DNA from: Eutreptiella sp. 'Long Island Sound 2002'
Taxonomy: Eukaryota; Euglenozoa; Euglenophyceae; Eutreptiales; Eutreptiaceae
Assembly (NCBI GenBank): GCA_964036045.1
Contig: OZ038385.1
Location: 15,568,240 to 15,632,239, forward strand
Direction of reading: 5' to 3'
DNA: 64,000 bases
The position numbers and the translations under genes are program-made. Of this stretch, positions 20,780 to 32,148 are shown piece by piece; within the stretch, counting starts at the first letter, position 1, and each line of letters begins with the position of its first letter. Under the pieces are notes generated by a model. It had not been told where the DNA came from. It ran no database searches and worked only from the letters and a program-made list of their open reading frames with translations.

Positions 20780-21712
20780 GGGGGTGGGGGGTACATCTGT
20801 GGGGGTTGGTTCATCAGGGCTGATGGGGTACCGTGTGGCACACCCAGTGTGGAGTGCTGCGGGGGAGAGGCCTGCCGGACAAAGGGCTGGATCCCCGGGC
20901 ACCAGCCTGTGATTCCTGGTCAACACCCCGATCCATGCATCGCACCGCTTGGGGTCACGCTGTACCAGTGTCGGTAATGATTGCCCTTGGGCTCCAGTGG
21001 CATATCGATCAGGGGGTGAAGTCCTCAGAAGCAGAGGCATCACATGGCACAGTGGTCGGGGGGCGAAGTTCGGAGAGGGCACAGTGGTGGTGGAACACAG
21101 TGGCTCGGGAGGGGAGGCGTAGTGTTCGGGGGCATAGTACTCTACATGCGGCTGCGCCGAGGGGGCACGCTGTTCAAAGAGGTTCGTGTCATGGTGGCAC
21201 AGTGTTCAGGGGGCAGAGCGTTCGGAGCGTGCAGTGTTCTGGTGGTACAGTGTTCTGGAGGTACCCCCCCCCCCCGTCCTAACACGGGTTTGTGCAAACA
21301 CGGCGATCCCGTGTTTCCGCACTTTTGGGCTCTTTTGAACCATCACTTTTGCGGTCCCGATCCAATAGAGGCTGTGGTTTGTAGCCTTGTGCGCGCTGCA
21401 GGAAGGGTCCACATGGGTGGCGAGGTGTTGGTGCGGCTGTAATGCAATGTGCTCTTGTGTTCTGGGGGGTGTGCTGGCCTCTTGGGCAGCCTTCTGCAGT
21501 CATGAAGGGGGATGGCTGGCGTATGTCTGCAACGTGTGTCCCGTGGTCAGTGCCGTACGGTACCACGGGGCTTGTCCCAAACACGGCGACCCTGTGTTTC
21601 CGCGCTCTGGGGCCCAGACCCAGAACCGCATGTTTGGGCAGGGGGTACAATGTTTTGGAGGCACGGCCCTCGAGGGCCCGTGTCCCATGCGCACTACCAC
21701 TGCACTCCTCAG
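20780..21712 (+). repeat. Degenerate minisatellite intron ('ggcacagtgttc' words) plus a 36-bp direct repeat
   Basis: From about 21040 to 21265 the words 'gcacagtgg', 'agtgttcgggggc' and 'acagtgttctgg' recur at irregular 20-35 bp spacing. A 36-bp segment beginning 'aacacggcgatcccgtgtttccg' (21298) recurs with four or five changes at 21582. No gene is recognised. Confidence 0.6.
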
Positions 21713-22025
21713 TTACCGTGTTGCCCCGCAATCGGAAATCTTGGCCTGCCCCCCCGGCGGCGCCGCGTACGTGCCCTCCTTCCGCGTGGTCCCTCCGCCC
21801 GTCCCCCAAGAGCTGCCTAGCCCCCCCGACTCGGCCGGCGGGGCCAACAGCGGCGGAGCCAACAGCGCCCCGTCCGCCCAGTCCCGGGCCATCAGCCCCA
21901 TCGCCGTGCCCGACGGCCCGGAGGACAAGAAACGGTCGCACTCGCTCGTGCCGCAGCCGAAGGGCGCGTGGCGCGCCGGAGCCGGGGCACTGGAGCACAG
22001 TATGCGGCCTCCCATTGCCCTTCAA
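21713..22025 (+). CDS. Candidate OTU-gene exon 8: Pro/Ser/Ala-rich
   Basis: After an acceptor CTCCTCAG the frame reads YRVAPQSEILACPPGG, VPPPVPQELPSPPDSAGG and GPEDKKRSHSLVPQPKG, with strong CpG-rich codon use and no stop. The entry phase fits exon 7 or the exon ending at 20135. Possible donors are GTGGGG at 22026 or GTAGGG at 22039. It is probably a disordered linker of the deubiquitinase. Confidence 0.5.
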
Positions 22026-23110
22026 GTGGGGGGTGGGGGTAGGGAGTGGGGGAGTGCGGGAAAGGTCAAGTACGTCTGCCGTTTGGTACTTCTGGGGGTG
22101 CCTGGTGCTTTGGGTGTTCAGGAGGAAATCGTCTGCGTTGCGGGATCGCTGTGGGTTCTGTTGTTGTTGGTTTCGTCAGAGGGGGCGTGGGTTCCGAAGG
22201 ACGAAATAAGTGGGGGCGAGGGCGTGACCCGGACTTGCAGGACTGCGATCGTCGTCTTCTCGCTGCAAAAAGTGAGCCTTTTGAGTATCGTGCCGTCGTC
22301 TTGCATCTGCTGTGCTTGTGCCCAGGGCTGTGGCAAAGGGTGACGGGTCCTGAGGGCTGCTGCGGGTGTCTCACAGCACATGCCCTCACTGCTGGCGAGA
22401 GGCGCTGGTCCATATGCCACAGACGTCACCAGTGGGACGGCACCCGGTGGTCCCGAGGGAGCCCCAGGCACAGCCTGCGGCGGCCACAGTGAGGCCGAGC
22501 AATAGGGGCTTCATAGGGGTGTGGGGGTGGGTGGACACTGTTATGCACCCTCAGACAGTGGGGACGTGTACTGTTGGTTGGAGAGTTTGGGACAGTTGTC
22601 CCTCGGCCACAAGACCCGCATGAGAGAAGGGGGGGGGGGGGTTACTGGAACATTTTTCCACCCACCCAACCTGGTTTGGGTGTCTAGGCCATGTTTGTTG
22701 ACATGCCCATTTGCATTGGAACCGACCGATGCAGCAACACTCTGGAGCGCTGTCTGGTAGCTTTTGCACCCAACTGGCGGTCTGCGTGACCCCTTTTGGG
22801 GTCAACATAGGGCAAAATCAGCCCCGAAAGTGATCTTTCGGGTGCACCTTTTGTATTCTTGCCAACACGCCATTCAAAGTTTACAGCGGTTGGCACAGCC
22901 CCGTCAGCCACAACGTTTCCCCGGACGTGCTCCACGTACACAAGCGCACCCGCCCGTCGGCGGTTCATCCTGCGATGACACGTGCCGTCCCCTGAAAAGT
23001 CCTCAAGTACAAGAAGTAGATGTGTGCGTTGTCCGAAAAAAATCAGGAAACGAATGCAGGGCGAAGGAGACCGACCCAGTACCCAAACCGCGTGCCCTTT
23101 CGTCACGCAG

Positions 23111-23295
23111 GGCCTTCAGTCACTTCCTCCGCAGCAGTCGCCGCCCCCACGGCCCCGGCAAACTCCGGTAAACCCGAGCCTCTCCCTCCGCCTGCGCATC
23201 CCCCCAGTATGAAGCCCATCCTCCGCGGCGCCGCGCATCAGCCCTCCGGCGCGCCCCAACACGGCTCCCGCATGTTCTCGCGCCCCGGGGGCAGG
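23111..23295 (+). CDS. Candidate OTU-gene exon 9: Ala/Pro-rich
   Basis: An acceptor CACGCAG opens a frame reading SSAAVAAPTAPANSGKPEPL, MKPILRGAAHQPSGAPQHGS and MFSRPGG. It ends at AGG|GTCCCT. Composition and codon use match exons 8 and 10. The exit phase (0) does not match the final exon (which needs phase 2), so a small exon is missed or the border is off. Confidence 0.4.
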
Positions 23296-23480
23296 GTCCC
23301 TCCTGGCAGCACACACAGGTGCTCGACTGTGTGCTGATGTGGGCACGGGCCTGTGTCGCTAGGCGTGTGTGAGGCGAGGCGAGGCGAGCCAAGCCTAGGG
23401 GATGGCAGGGGAGGGGGGGGGAGGGAAAGGGGGGGGAGGCGAGGGGAGGTGAAGTAGGGTGAGGCAAGGAGACGCAGGGC

Positions 23481-23554
23481 GCGAGGCGAGGCGAGGTGAG
23501 GTGAGGTGAGGTGAGGTGAGGTGAGGTGAGGTGAGGTGAGGTGAGGTGAGGTGC
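23481..23554 (+). repeat. (GAGGT)n pentanucleotide microsatellite
   Basis: A perfect GAGGT run preceded by GAGGC and GAGGG variants reaching back to about 23370. It is the reverse complement of the (CCTCA)n array at 31996-32148. Confidence 0.95.
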
Positions 23555-24446
23555 TGGGCATTCCTGAGGTCCTGCGAACGATTATGAATTTTATCATGGT
23601 TTTGGGGCTTGAATCATGGGAAGCCGAGCTGTTGCACTCGTGCCAGGTCAGTCCGGGTGTTCACCACCCATTGCCCCCAGGTGCCAGGTACCAAGTGCCT
23701 CTAGTTCAGGTGTACTGTTGGTATCACCCGGACTCAGATGCGGGGTCATTGAGCACCCTCAGAGGTAGCGCACAACAATCGCGAGCAGACATCCGCGGGA
23801 AAGCCACGGACACCCCGAAACGCACCAGAGGCTCGAGGTCGCGATGGTCGGGATCTCCGCCATTGTGCGGCCGCCCCCCCTAATCCCCATGCCCTCCCCC
23901 TCCCTCAAAGTGCTGCAGGTTGTCATGTCTGGGTCGCATGCACACTTCCCTCGGGGTCGAAGCGGACAGCAGAGAGGGGTTGATATCTTGGTTTTGAGAT
24001 GCACAATGCTTTTATGCCAAGGAAGCTGATCTGGGCATGATGGCCTTTGCAGCATATTTTGCCTATATACACCATGTCTTTTTGCATGCACCATGCACAG
24101 TGTGACGTGTAAGCAACACCTTTGTCCAAGCAACACTAGGTGTTGGTTCCGTCAATTTCTGGTTATTTACCGGTGCTTGGACAAGGGGGGGGGGGGGCAC
24201 GCTACACGAAGGGACAACATGTATGTACACTAGTAATGGAGAGTAGTAGGGAGGCAGTCAGGTTCGCCCCAGTCTGCATGTTCTCAAAGCCAACCACTGA
24301 GGGCGGGGGGGATTTAGGGTCCACAATTTATTGCAATTTCCCGCAATTTTCCGCAATTTATTGCAATTTTCCGCAATTTTTCGGCAATTTTTCTGTCTTG
24401 CCCATCATACGTGCTCGTTGGTGCCCCTTGCTTTCAATGGTGAACC

Positions 24447-24854
24447 ATGCTAGTGCGCACTACTATGCAGAACGATGAGACTCCATGTTGTCCAAGCTTG
24501 AAGATGACTAAACTGCTGATGGCGTACAAGGAGAGGTTGAAAAAGGAGTCCAAGCAGATTGAGTACTATCGGCTGTTGCGCATTGTGAACCCACAAAATC
24601 TGCCCGATATGCCACACACCATGGATCAATACCCCCTGTTGGGCCGTCCGATGTGCCAGATATCGCACCAATGGAGCCCATATATTCTTTGCAATGCTAT
24701 TGATATAAATGGTCCTACTGCTTTGCAGGAATGGTGGCAATTGCGTGCCCCTTCACCTTTCCAAGAGAGGGTGCTATTTTCGATGACACGGCCCACTTCT
24801 GTTGGTGATGTGGAACACTTTTTCTCACGGTGTGGGACAGTTTCAAAGCGGTAG
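24447..24854 (+). pseudogene. hAT transposase C-terminal (dimerisation region) fragment
   Basis: The frame ends ALQEWWQL, then PFQERVLFSMTRPTSVGDVE, then HFFSRCGTVSKR. This follows the hAT dimerisation pattern: W near the start, a 'fP-LA-hA' helix, a 'SSaxsERxFS' turn and a closing 'g...kR'. Upstream, RIVNPQNLPD corresponds to the 'LDPR' entry strand. The DDE catalytic part is absent, so this is a fragment. Confidence 0.5.
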
Positions 24855-24896
24855 CACAAATTAGACGACAACATCTACCAACACCCGTCGCCTTCG

Positions 24897-24997
24897 GTTC
24901 ATGCTTCAATTCCATGGTGATATTGATCGGCTCGTGCTTCAATTCCATGGTGATATTGATCGGCTCGTGCTTCAATTCCATGGTGATATTGAGGGAC
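24897..24997 (+). repeat. 33-bp tandem repeat, three copies
   Basis: The unit 'tgcttcaattccatggtgat' plus 'attgatcggctcg' recurs at 24902, 24935 and 24968 with almost no change. The period is a multiple of three, but the sequence follows the transposase stop and is not thought to be coding. Confidence 0.9.
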
Positions 24998-25994
24998 GCC
25001 TCCTGTAATTGTGCTGCCCATGGACCCTTTGAATGACCGAAAGAAAAAATCTGATCCACTTCTCCAAAATTGTTGCCCCTTGAGGGTTGAGGAGGATTGC
25101 TTACTATATCGCAATTTCCCCGCGATTTCCCCCAATTTCCCGCAATTTTCCACAATTTTTCGGCACTTTTTCGCAATTGGATTTGACCCCACCCCCCGAC
25201 CACAATCCCCCCCCCCCCCCCGCCAGACCACTGAGTGCCCCGTTCCAATTCTGGGCCGGCAATCAACCACCACCCGCCGGCATTTGAAGCCAATCACTTC
25301 CAGCAAGCACTGACTGGTACCGTCAGTGGAATGCTGCTTGTTGGCGGGCTATGGTACGCGGTGTTTGGTACTGGTCCATGGCTGGTGACGTGTGCTGCGG
25401 CGGTTTGTGTGCCTCAAACCGGCCTTGAATTCCAGACCTCTTTAGTGAATTTCATTTGTTACCCGAGGAAAACATTTCTAATGTGGGGGGGGGGGTTCAG
25501 CTGGGGTTTGGCAGGACCATACATCCCCCCCCTCCAGGGTCACTGGGCTATGGCTTGTCCAGGACGTGTAATGGGCAGTGGGCGGGTGACGAGATTCGAT
25601 GAATGGAGCGCGCGTCGCAAAAATTTTACGTAAATAAAATTCAAAGCACCCAACGCAAAAATTAGGACTTCGCAAAACATTAGGATTTGTAGGGTACCTC
25701 CTGCTGGATCTAATGGCACGGATGCATTGGAAGGGGCAGGGGTTTACCCCACCGGGCGCGCCCCCACGGGAGCGCACAAGCCGCTGAGCCTGTGACCCAG
25801 CCCCTCCCTCTCCCACCGCCACGGCATTCATAACATACTGTAACCGCTCCGAAGCGTTTTGCCCGCTCCCTCTAAGCGCCTTCCTAACCGCTCCTGATCC
25901 CGCTCTTTTGCTCTGCTCCTATGCACTCCCTGTCCACTTGGCACGTGGGGTCCCGCTGTCCACACCCTCATGCTGTGCCGTCTCTGTGCGCAGA

Positions 25995-26572
25995 ATGTCC
26001 GATGCCGCCGGCCCCCGCCTCCCCCCACCCCCCCGCACGTACCCTCCCGCCGAGAGCGACCTGCCCGTCAGCCCCTACACGGCCCCTCCGCCCGCTCCGC
26101 AGCAGCCCCCCCAAACTTACCCCCACGCTGACTCCCACCCCTTCAGCCCCAAGACCCCGGCCACGGCTCCCTTGCGGGACATGAGCACACAGACCCTCCG
26201 CACCTCCGGCACGCAGACATCCCGGCGGCCCACCCTCACCCCTGAGCCCCCGATGCAGCAGCGCCCGCCCCCGACCACACCCGAGCCCGGGCCGCAGCAG
26301 CTCCCGCAGCCGATGGCGGACTTCAAGCCCCCCCCGCCCCAGCCCACAAGCACCGCCCGGCAACCGCCGCCCCAACCGCCGCCCAACGGCCACCGGAGCC
26401 ACTCCCACCGCAACAGCAGCGTGACCCGCGCGGGTTTCGCGGCGGCGATGTCGGGCCCCCAAGTCCCGGCGCCCGGCCATCCCCCCGGCGTCGCGGGGCT
26501 GACCCCGCACATGAGCGGTGCCGGCTTCTTCCCCCAGGGGCTAGGGCCGCGCCTCAGCACCACGAGCCTCAC

Positions 26573-26604
<32 letters not shown>

Positions 26605-26879
26605 CCTTCATGGCGCCCCCGCGGCAGGCCCAGAACCCCTTCATGTTCGGCCCGGGGGCGTTCATGCCGCCCCCCCAGCCCCTGCACCCGCCCCCCCAGA
26701 GGCCCAGCATTAGCGGCAGCGTGGGCTTCATGGGCCCGAGCAGCTTCAGCAGCGTCGCCAGCAGTCGGCAGGGGCTGCCGTCGCTGGGGCAGAGCACCCC
26801 CAAGGGGGACTGGGTGTGTCTGGGGCGCGGCCGCCCGCCTCCGCAGGAGGTCATCCTGAATACCTCGCAGAAGGCCTGA
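25995..26879 (+). CDS. Proline-rich protein: terminal exon of the OTU gene, or a separate gene
   Basis: A 295-codon CpG-rich frame ends in a TGA at 26877-26879. It is dominated by Pro, Gln, Ser and Ala (PPPPRTYPPAESD, PPMQQRPPPTTPEP). It includes a short Met-Gly repeat from 'ggcatg' hexamers (26574-26605) and aromatic-containing MPFMAPPRQAQNPFMFGPG and SVGFMGPSSFSSVASS. An acceptor GTGCGCAG immediately precedes the ATG, so it can be read as the last exon of the deubiquitinase (entry phase 2) or as a start codon. It is likely disordered. Length and codon bias make it genuinely coding; the link to the OTU gene is inference. Confidence 0.6.
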
Positions 26880-27004
26880 CCGCCCCGTTGCTGGGGCTGT
26901 CGCGCGCGCAATGCCGCCGTGGAGGCGCGGGGCAGGGGTGAGCCAGGGCTGTCCTGAAGAACCCCAATATTTTTTTGTTCAGGACAGCATTTTAGGACAG
27001 CCCC

Positions 27005-27110
27005 CAAGGACCGCCAACCGCCAACCGCCACGAACCGGCAACTGCAAACTGCCACCAACCGCCAATCTGCCAACCGCCAACCGCCAACCGCCGCCAACTG
27101 CCAACCATTG
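27005..27110 (+). repeat. AACCGCC-word minisatellite
   Basis: Words 'ccaaccg', 'ccaactg' and 'ccaatctg' recur at 7-9 bp spacing. Less regular clusters of the same words occur at 2500-2630, 14960-15050, 16265-16330, 28370-28420, 28610-28740 and 61990-62060. Confidence 0.75.
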
Positions 27111-29133
27111 TTCAATACTGTTTCTGTGTTTTTGTGTCTTGCCCATGTCTTGACCATGAAGCAGAGGGCGTCCCCGTAAACGTTCGTTTCTGTTGGTGTT
27201 ACGAACCCTCTTTTTTGTCCCCTTAAGGAGAGCTTCGGGGTGGGCTGACGTGTGCACACGGGCTGTCACAGACGGACTTCCAATCGGGGGTATGGAACGG
27301 TGTAATACCAAAGGCACGGGGGTGTGTTGAAGTGTAGCCCCCCCCCGCCCCCGCCACTTCAGACCTGCAGACATTGCTCCAAAACGCACAAATGCAGCGG
27401 GGGGTCTCGCCTGCCAGTGCGTATCACACCATTTTGCATCGGTATTCGTTCCCACTCCTCTTTGAAGTTATGTGCCTTTGGGTGGGTGCAGTCCCGGAGC
27501 TCTTGGGAAGTGGCGGTGTTACACGGGGCAAGTCCACCAAAGGTTCCGCCCGCACCTTCGCTTTTCTCACCTAATTTAGGTCTCACGCCCTTTCAGACCT
27601 CCAGACCTGTGCCCATGGGGTGGGGCATTTTTATCGGCACACAATCATGCGTCCCCAGGGGGGGCCACGTGTCGTCGGGTCCCGAACTACACTCCCCGGC
27701 CCCTCTGACCGCCTCGCGAGGGCCCTCGCACAGCAGAAGGCACAGGCCCATGGCGCTCGGGGATTGTCCAGCGAATTGTGCTGCGCCCGCCCCTTGATCT
27801 CCTGTCACAGAGGGGGTAGTTGCACGGCATGCGCACCGTGCGCACGAAAGTGTTTTCGGGTTTGGGTGGGTGGGTGGTTTGGCCTGGGGCGGGGGGGGGG
27901 GATGGGAAAGCGGCAACCCGACGCAACATGCGAAGGGAAGAACGGGTGACTGTCCAGGGCCCCTTAAAGGGGCAACAACCAGACGGAATGTCACACAAGG
28001 GGATGGGTCCCCCGGCCTTCTCTTCTGGTTCAGCAAAGCCCTGGTTTTGGCGCCATCATACCCGAACGCCTCAATCCAAACGTAGTGCACAACCACCGCG
28101 TGGCCCTTCATGTCGGGTGCCGGAACAGTCTTTGTGCCGCTTCACAGTGCCGTGTTTTGTTTTAAGGGTTTTCGTGTGCATTGGGGTCATTGGCCACGCG
28201 TGTTCGAGGGCACACAAATCACAGTCGTTGCCGCTGCTTTGACAAAACCGGAGCGCTCAGCAGCAGGAGCCAGTCACCGGTCTGACGGGGCCGCCGACCG
28301 CTCGGCCATCTCGGCGCCCCTCCGCCCCCCACCCCCCCCGGGACCCGGCATCCAGAACCCGGAGGCTGCTTTGAAAGGGCATTCCCGATCAACTGCTTGG
28401 CCATCGACAACCGGCCGGTAACCGCTGGCGAATAAGTTTAGTTTTCACGTACACCATACTTGGATTTCGGCTTGGGGCCTTTGGGGCCCTTGTGATTGCC
28501 CCTGATTTCTAACCCATTTTCCCTGCCATTTTGTAGCAAGGCGAATCCACCCAATTTTGGTCCCAGCGAAAACGAAAACGCTTTTGCGCGTTGCGCCGCG
28601 TGTTGCCGACAGTATTTCCCGCCTGCCGGCTAGCCAAGGGCCAGCGGCCAACCCTCGTCGGTTCTGTGTCGCTTACTGTCGGTTACTTGCCAACGGCCAT
28701 TGGGGGTTGGCCAACCGCCGCCGGTCCGCAGCCTCAAGGAGTAAGCACCGACAGATCCATGCAAAATGTGACACACAGGGCACCACAGGAACAGTCCCAC
28801 GGCACAGGGGAGAAGGGGGGGGTCCGGGACCAGGGCGGAGGCGGATTGTGGGACTACGGCGCCGGATGGCAACGGCTCCGGACCGGACCGGGTTCAACCC
28901 CGGGAAAAGGTGAGTGCTGCCGTTCCGTGCGTTGGGGGCTGCTCTGCTTCCCTCCCCTCCCTCCGCCACCCACCCAACGGTTCTCACACAATGTATGTCC
29001 TGACCCCCCGCCCCATGGGACTTTGACCCCCCCCCCACACGCACACTGCGCGAGCACAAATGCACCCTTTTGCCCAGCGGGTCCGGGGATGCTGTGAGCC
29101 GCATATATAAGAGCACAGCCCTGCCTGCCTCCT

Positions 29134-29222
29134 CATGCACAACCACCGGGATGTCCCATGCACAACCACCGGGATGTCCTGTGCACAACCACCGGGATGT
29201 CCCATGCACAACCACCGGGTGT
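29134..29222 (+). repeat. 23-bp tandem repeat, four copies
   Basis: The unit 'atgcacaaccaccgggatgt' plus 'ccc' is repeated four times, the second and last copies with small changes. Confidence 0.9.
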
Positions 29223-29439
29223 CGCACGTGCACTGGCGCAACGCCTTATTCAAAGATGGTCACCCGGTCTAACCGCATTTGTTTGTCCACGGATTTCGCA
29301 GGACCAGAGCAAAAGCAGAGCAGCACGTAGTGCACAAGGATGTATTAGAACGGCTGACAACCATAGGAGGACCCCCCCCCCCCAAACCAAAGTGACCATT
29401 GTGGGAAAAAACAAAATTTACCATTGGGAAAATCTTGTC

Positions 29440-29495
29440 GGGCCATTTTTGGTACAAGAATTTTTGGGTCCCAGACCCCCCCCCCCCCCGCCCTC
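29440..29495 (+). repeat. Dispersed repeat family E, copy 1
   Basis: The block 'gggccatttttggtaca' followed by 'tttgggtcccagac' and a poly-C tract is matched at 48515-48570, where the same block is followed by 'ccttggatctcac' and poly-C. Confidence 0.65.
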
Positions 29496-29819
29496 TCTTC
29501 CACAACATCCTTGGTAGTGCACTCCCCACTAACCCACTGACGACTACCCCCCGCCGTGCAAGCGCTGTCCTAGGTCGGTGCTGGTATCAGCACTCAGTGG
29601 GTGACGACGCCTACGGATTGCCTCTGCGTATTTTTTGCGCTGCCTCCTCCCGCCAAACTGACAGCCAAACTATCGTTCGCTGCTGCTGCGAACGGTGGGT
29701 CCCTCTTCAGAGGGTTTAACCAGCGTCAAGGATTGTATGTCTGTACGCGGTAAATGATTGTTTGATTGTGCGGCTAGACGGCCCCCTGGCCCGCCCGCCC
29801 GCCCGCTTTCCTGTCCCCA

Positions 29820-30282
29820 CGCACTGGTCGTTCGGGACGGCGGCCTGCGGGGCCTGGAGTGGTTCCTGCTGCAGCAGTTTGAGCTGTTGGCGCATGTCTT
29901 GCAGCGAAACCAAAGCCGGCAACCGCTCCCAGGAAAGCCCTCTCTGGAGGCCAATAGCCAAGGAGATGTTCAACATTTCGGATTTCTGTGCGGCAATTCC
30001 ATTGGACGGCGTTGCGTGTGTGCCTGCCTAATAATTTAACCTTTTTTTGGGCGTTGCGCTGACACCCTCTGTGCCGTCCAACAGACACGGAGGCTCAGGG
30101 GTGTGTCTGCGCGCTCCGCGCGGCAGCGCGGGCGGTCCACAGACGGACATCCCGTTTTCCGTGTGCCCGTCTTTTCACACGGGGGGCGGGGGGCGGGGCA
30201 TGGGGGAGTGGAACAGGTGCTCGTGTCCGTTTTGGAAGTGGAGCATCCCGCAGTCAAAGCGGCCCCTGCGCAGACATCGCGT
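29820..30282 (-). CDS. Candidate exon pair of an unidentified minus-strand gene
   Basis: On the minus strand an acceptor TGCGCAG near 30282 opens GRFDCGMLHFQNGHEHLFHS followed by PMPRPPP, ending at a donor GTGTGA near 30180. After about 175 bp an acceptor CCGCACAG near 30004 opens KSEMLNISLAIGLQRGL, RLPALVSLQDMRQQLKLLQQ and EPLQAPQAAVPNDQ. Both borders are phase 0, and the second segment is an amphipathic helix. No family is recognised, and plus-strand frames are also open here, so the call is tentative. A possible donor after the second exon is GTGGGG near 29823. Confidence 0.25.
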
Positions 30283-30289
30283 CGCCCGG

Positions 30290-31995
30290 CGTCGGTCGAC
30301 GGGACGCTGGTTGGTCTCCGCTGGGGCATCGGCAGCCGACAGCAGCACCGACGGTGCCCCGATGCCCCCGATCTTCGCCCCTCCTTCGCGGGGCGAACAC
30401 GAATGGGCCGTCCGGGCACTGGGCGGTGCGGTGCTGTGCCGCGGGCCGGCCGTTTGAAGTCCCCGAATCCCTGGCAACGCCTTGGAAGGCGGTGCCCATT
30501 GCGAAGGGGAGGGGGGGAGGCACCCTTTGTGGAAGCCCCTGCGAGCCCCGAAGGACCCTTCCCGAGCGTCTGCCGTACTCCCCCGCCCCCCCCCCCCGCC
30601 CACGCCCACTCCCTTCCGGACCTTCCACGATCACCCCCGAACACTCCACAATGGCCCGCTGCAGCATCGCATACCTTCGCCCGCGTCTCTGTGCGGGATG
30701 ATGGACGGTGGGTCATTTGGACTGCTATTGGCACCTTCGACCACCTGTTCTGAATGCCCGGCGGGCAGTCTTCTGCCGGGCATCCGTCAGCTGTTTCCGT
30801 GGCATCGGCCACTTTGGAGGTCCGAACATACCTCGGGGGCTGCACATCGCACAGAGAGCACACCGGGACGCACGGACGCTGGCGCGCTGGGCACACCAGC
30901 GATTGCAAGCGATTTCTATTCAGGGCCCACCAACGGTCTGGACTGGGGCAGGTCACCGTCCGAACTAGCGCATGGGCTGTGCAACTGGTTGACACACTGT
31001 CCGCCCTTCGGACCACGGATGTCCAACCTCCCCCCCCCGAACCCCCGCCCCTGATAATTCCCCATCCCCCAATAAGTTCCTCAGATTGGTGGTGGTTCGA
31101 CAAATAATCCCCCACCTGCCAACCTGTCGTCAGGGTGTCCGGGAGCGCAGTGTTCACCAGCAGTATGGCCATCATAATGGTCATCTGCACTGTTCTGAAG
31201 CAATGCAAAGCCTTCTCCGCGGTCATGCTTTGACAAATTGTGTCCACAACCACGATCCTCGTCATCAATGTTCCAATATCCGTTGCACATCAGTAGATCA
31301 TAAGCACAGGTGCACACAAAAAGAGCTAAATGCCCGCCTTCCTCCCCTCAAGTTTCTCCCCTTTTTTTGGCCAGCCATTTGATAATTATCGTGATTCTTT
31401 TGGGGAAGAGGGGGTTAGAAGGGGATCTGCGAGTCCCATGGAGGCCGGTACAGTCGCTCACTGGCACAAAGCGGGTTCCATTTCCCCTTGGAGCCCATGA
31501 TTACAGGTCTTGTTGGACTGTCTTCTGTCATTGCCGCACAAAGCGCCAATCCCTTAATCGTAGAACAATTTTGGCATCCCTATTTTCCCGCCTGAAAATG
31601 TGGTGGGAATCAGACACAAAGAATGCGGTTCCAAGTCCCTCTTCATTACAAGGGGCATGTCCATGGGTATGTGCGACCTGCTGGTATCATTGTCATTCAT
31701 GCCACCCTACATTGTAGGCGCCAATACGGGACATGGCCGTTCAGTATCCGAGCTCAATTTGTATCCAACGATCCAAATTGGTAGAAAGGAGGGGCTGACT
31801 CACGGTTCCTGTGCAATTAGTTGACTCATCTGCATTACTCATGCACCTGATGCCTGAACTGGAGGAATCTGGTTCGAATCACGCGAATAGGAACGGCTGT
31901 CCTGGGCGCTAGGGTGTCAGTGACCCCACCAGCTGGAAGGGATGGTGTGACGGTAGCTTTATGCTGGCGTCTAAAGATCCGGGCCTCGGGCCTAC
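30290..31995. other. GC-rich then mixed spacer; no gene recognised
   Basis: 30290-30700 is CpG-rich and open in several frames on both strands, but no frame stands out. From 31080 the sequence becomes ordinary and stop-rich. A GGTTCGAATCA word at 31870-31880 looks like a Pol III B box, but a convincing tRNA fold could not be drawn. Confidence 0.4.
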
Positions 31996-32148
31996 CCTCA
32001 CCTCACCTCACCTCACCTCACCTCACCTCACCTCACCTCACCTCACCTCACCTCACCTCACCTCACCTCACCTCACCTCACCTCACCTCACCTCACCTCA
32101 CCTCACCTCACCTCACCTCACCTCACCTCACCTCACCTCACCTCACCT
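31996..32148 (+). repeat. (CCTCA)n pentanucleotide microsatellite, about 30 copies
   Basis: A perfect CCTCA run of about 150 bp, ending 'cctctgtgaggtg', which forms a small inverted repeat with the array itself. Confidence 0.97.

Larger units (their letters stand above)
24140..25230 (+). mobile_element. hAT-like transposon remnant
   Basis: It contains a transposase C-terminal fragment (24447-24854) flanked on both sides by runs of 'cgcaattttcc' words (24335-24400 and 25108-25185) in the same orientation. Clustered subterminal motifs are a hallmark of hAT elements. Further out lie a poly-G tract (24186) and a poly-C tract (25207). Terminal inverted repeats and target duplications could not be defined by eye. 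It lies in an intron of the OTU gene or just upstream of the proline-rich gene. Confidence 0.45.
26880..29750. other. Spacer after the proline-rich exon; minisatellites, no gene recognised
   Basis: It holds a CAACCGC-type minisatellite (27005-27110), a related cluster (28610-28740), a 23-bp tandem repeat (29134-29222), repeat family E (29440-29495) and poly-C tracts (29370, 29475). Short CpG-rich open segments (for example 28240-28420) show no recognisable motif. Confidence 0.45.

Noticed and set aside
30036-31268. 410-codon minus-strand open frame
   Set aside because: Composition is heterogeneous, other frames are open over the same GC-rich part, and no domain is visible; only the smaller exon-pair model inside it was kept, at low confidence.
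31815-31895. Possible tRNA with GGTTCGAATCA box and a pairing acceptor stem (GTTCCTG / TAGGAAC)
   Set aside because: The T stem does not pair, the distance from the T loop to the acceptor is wrong and the anticodon stem has only four pairs, so it is not called a tRNA.
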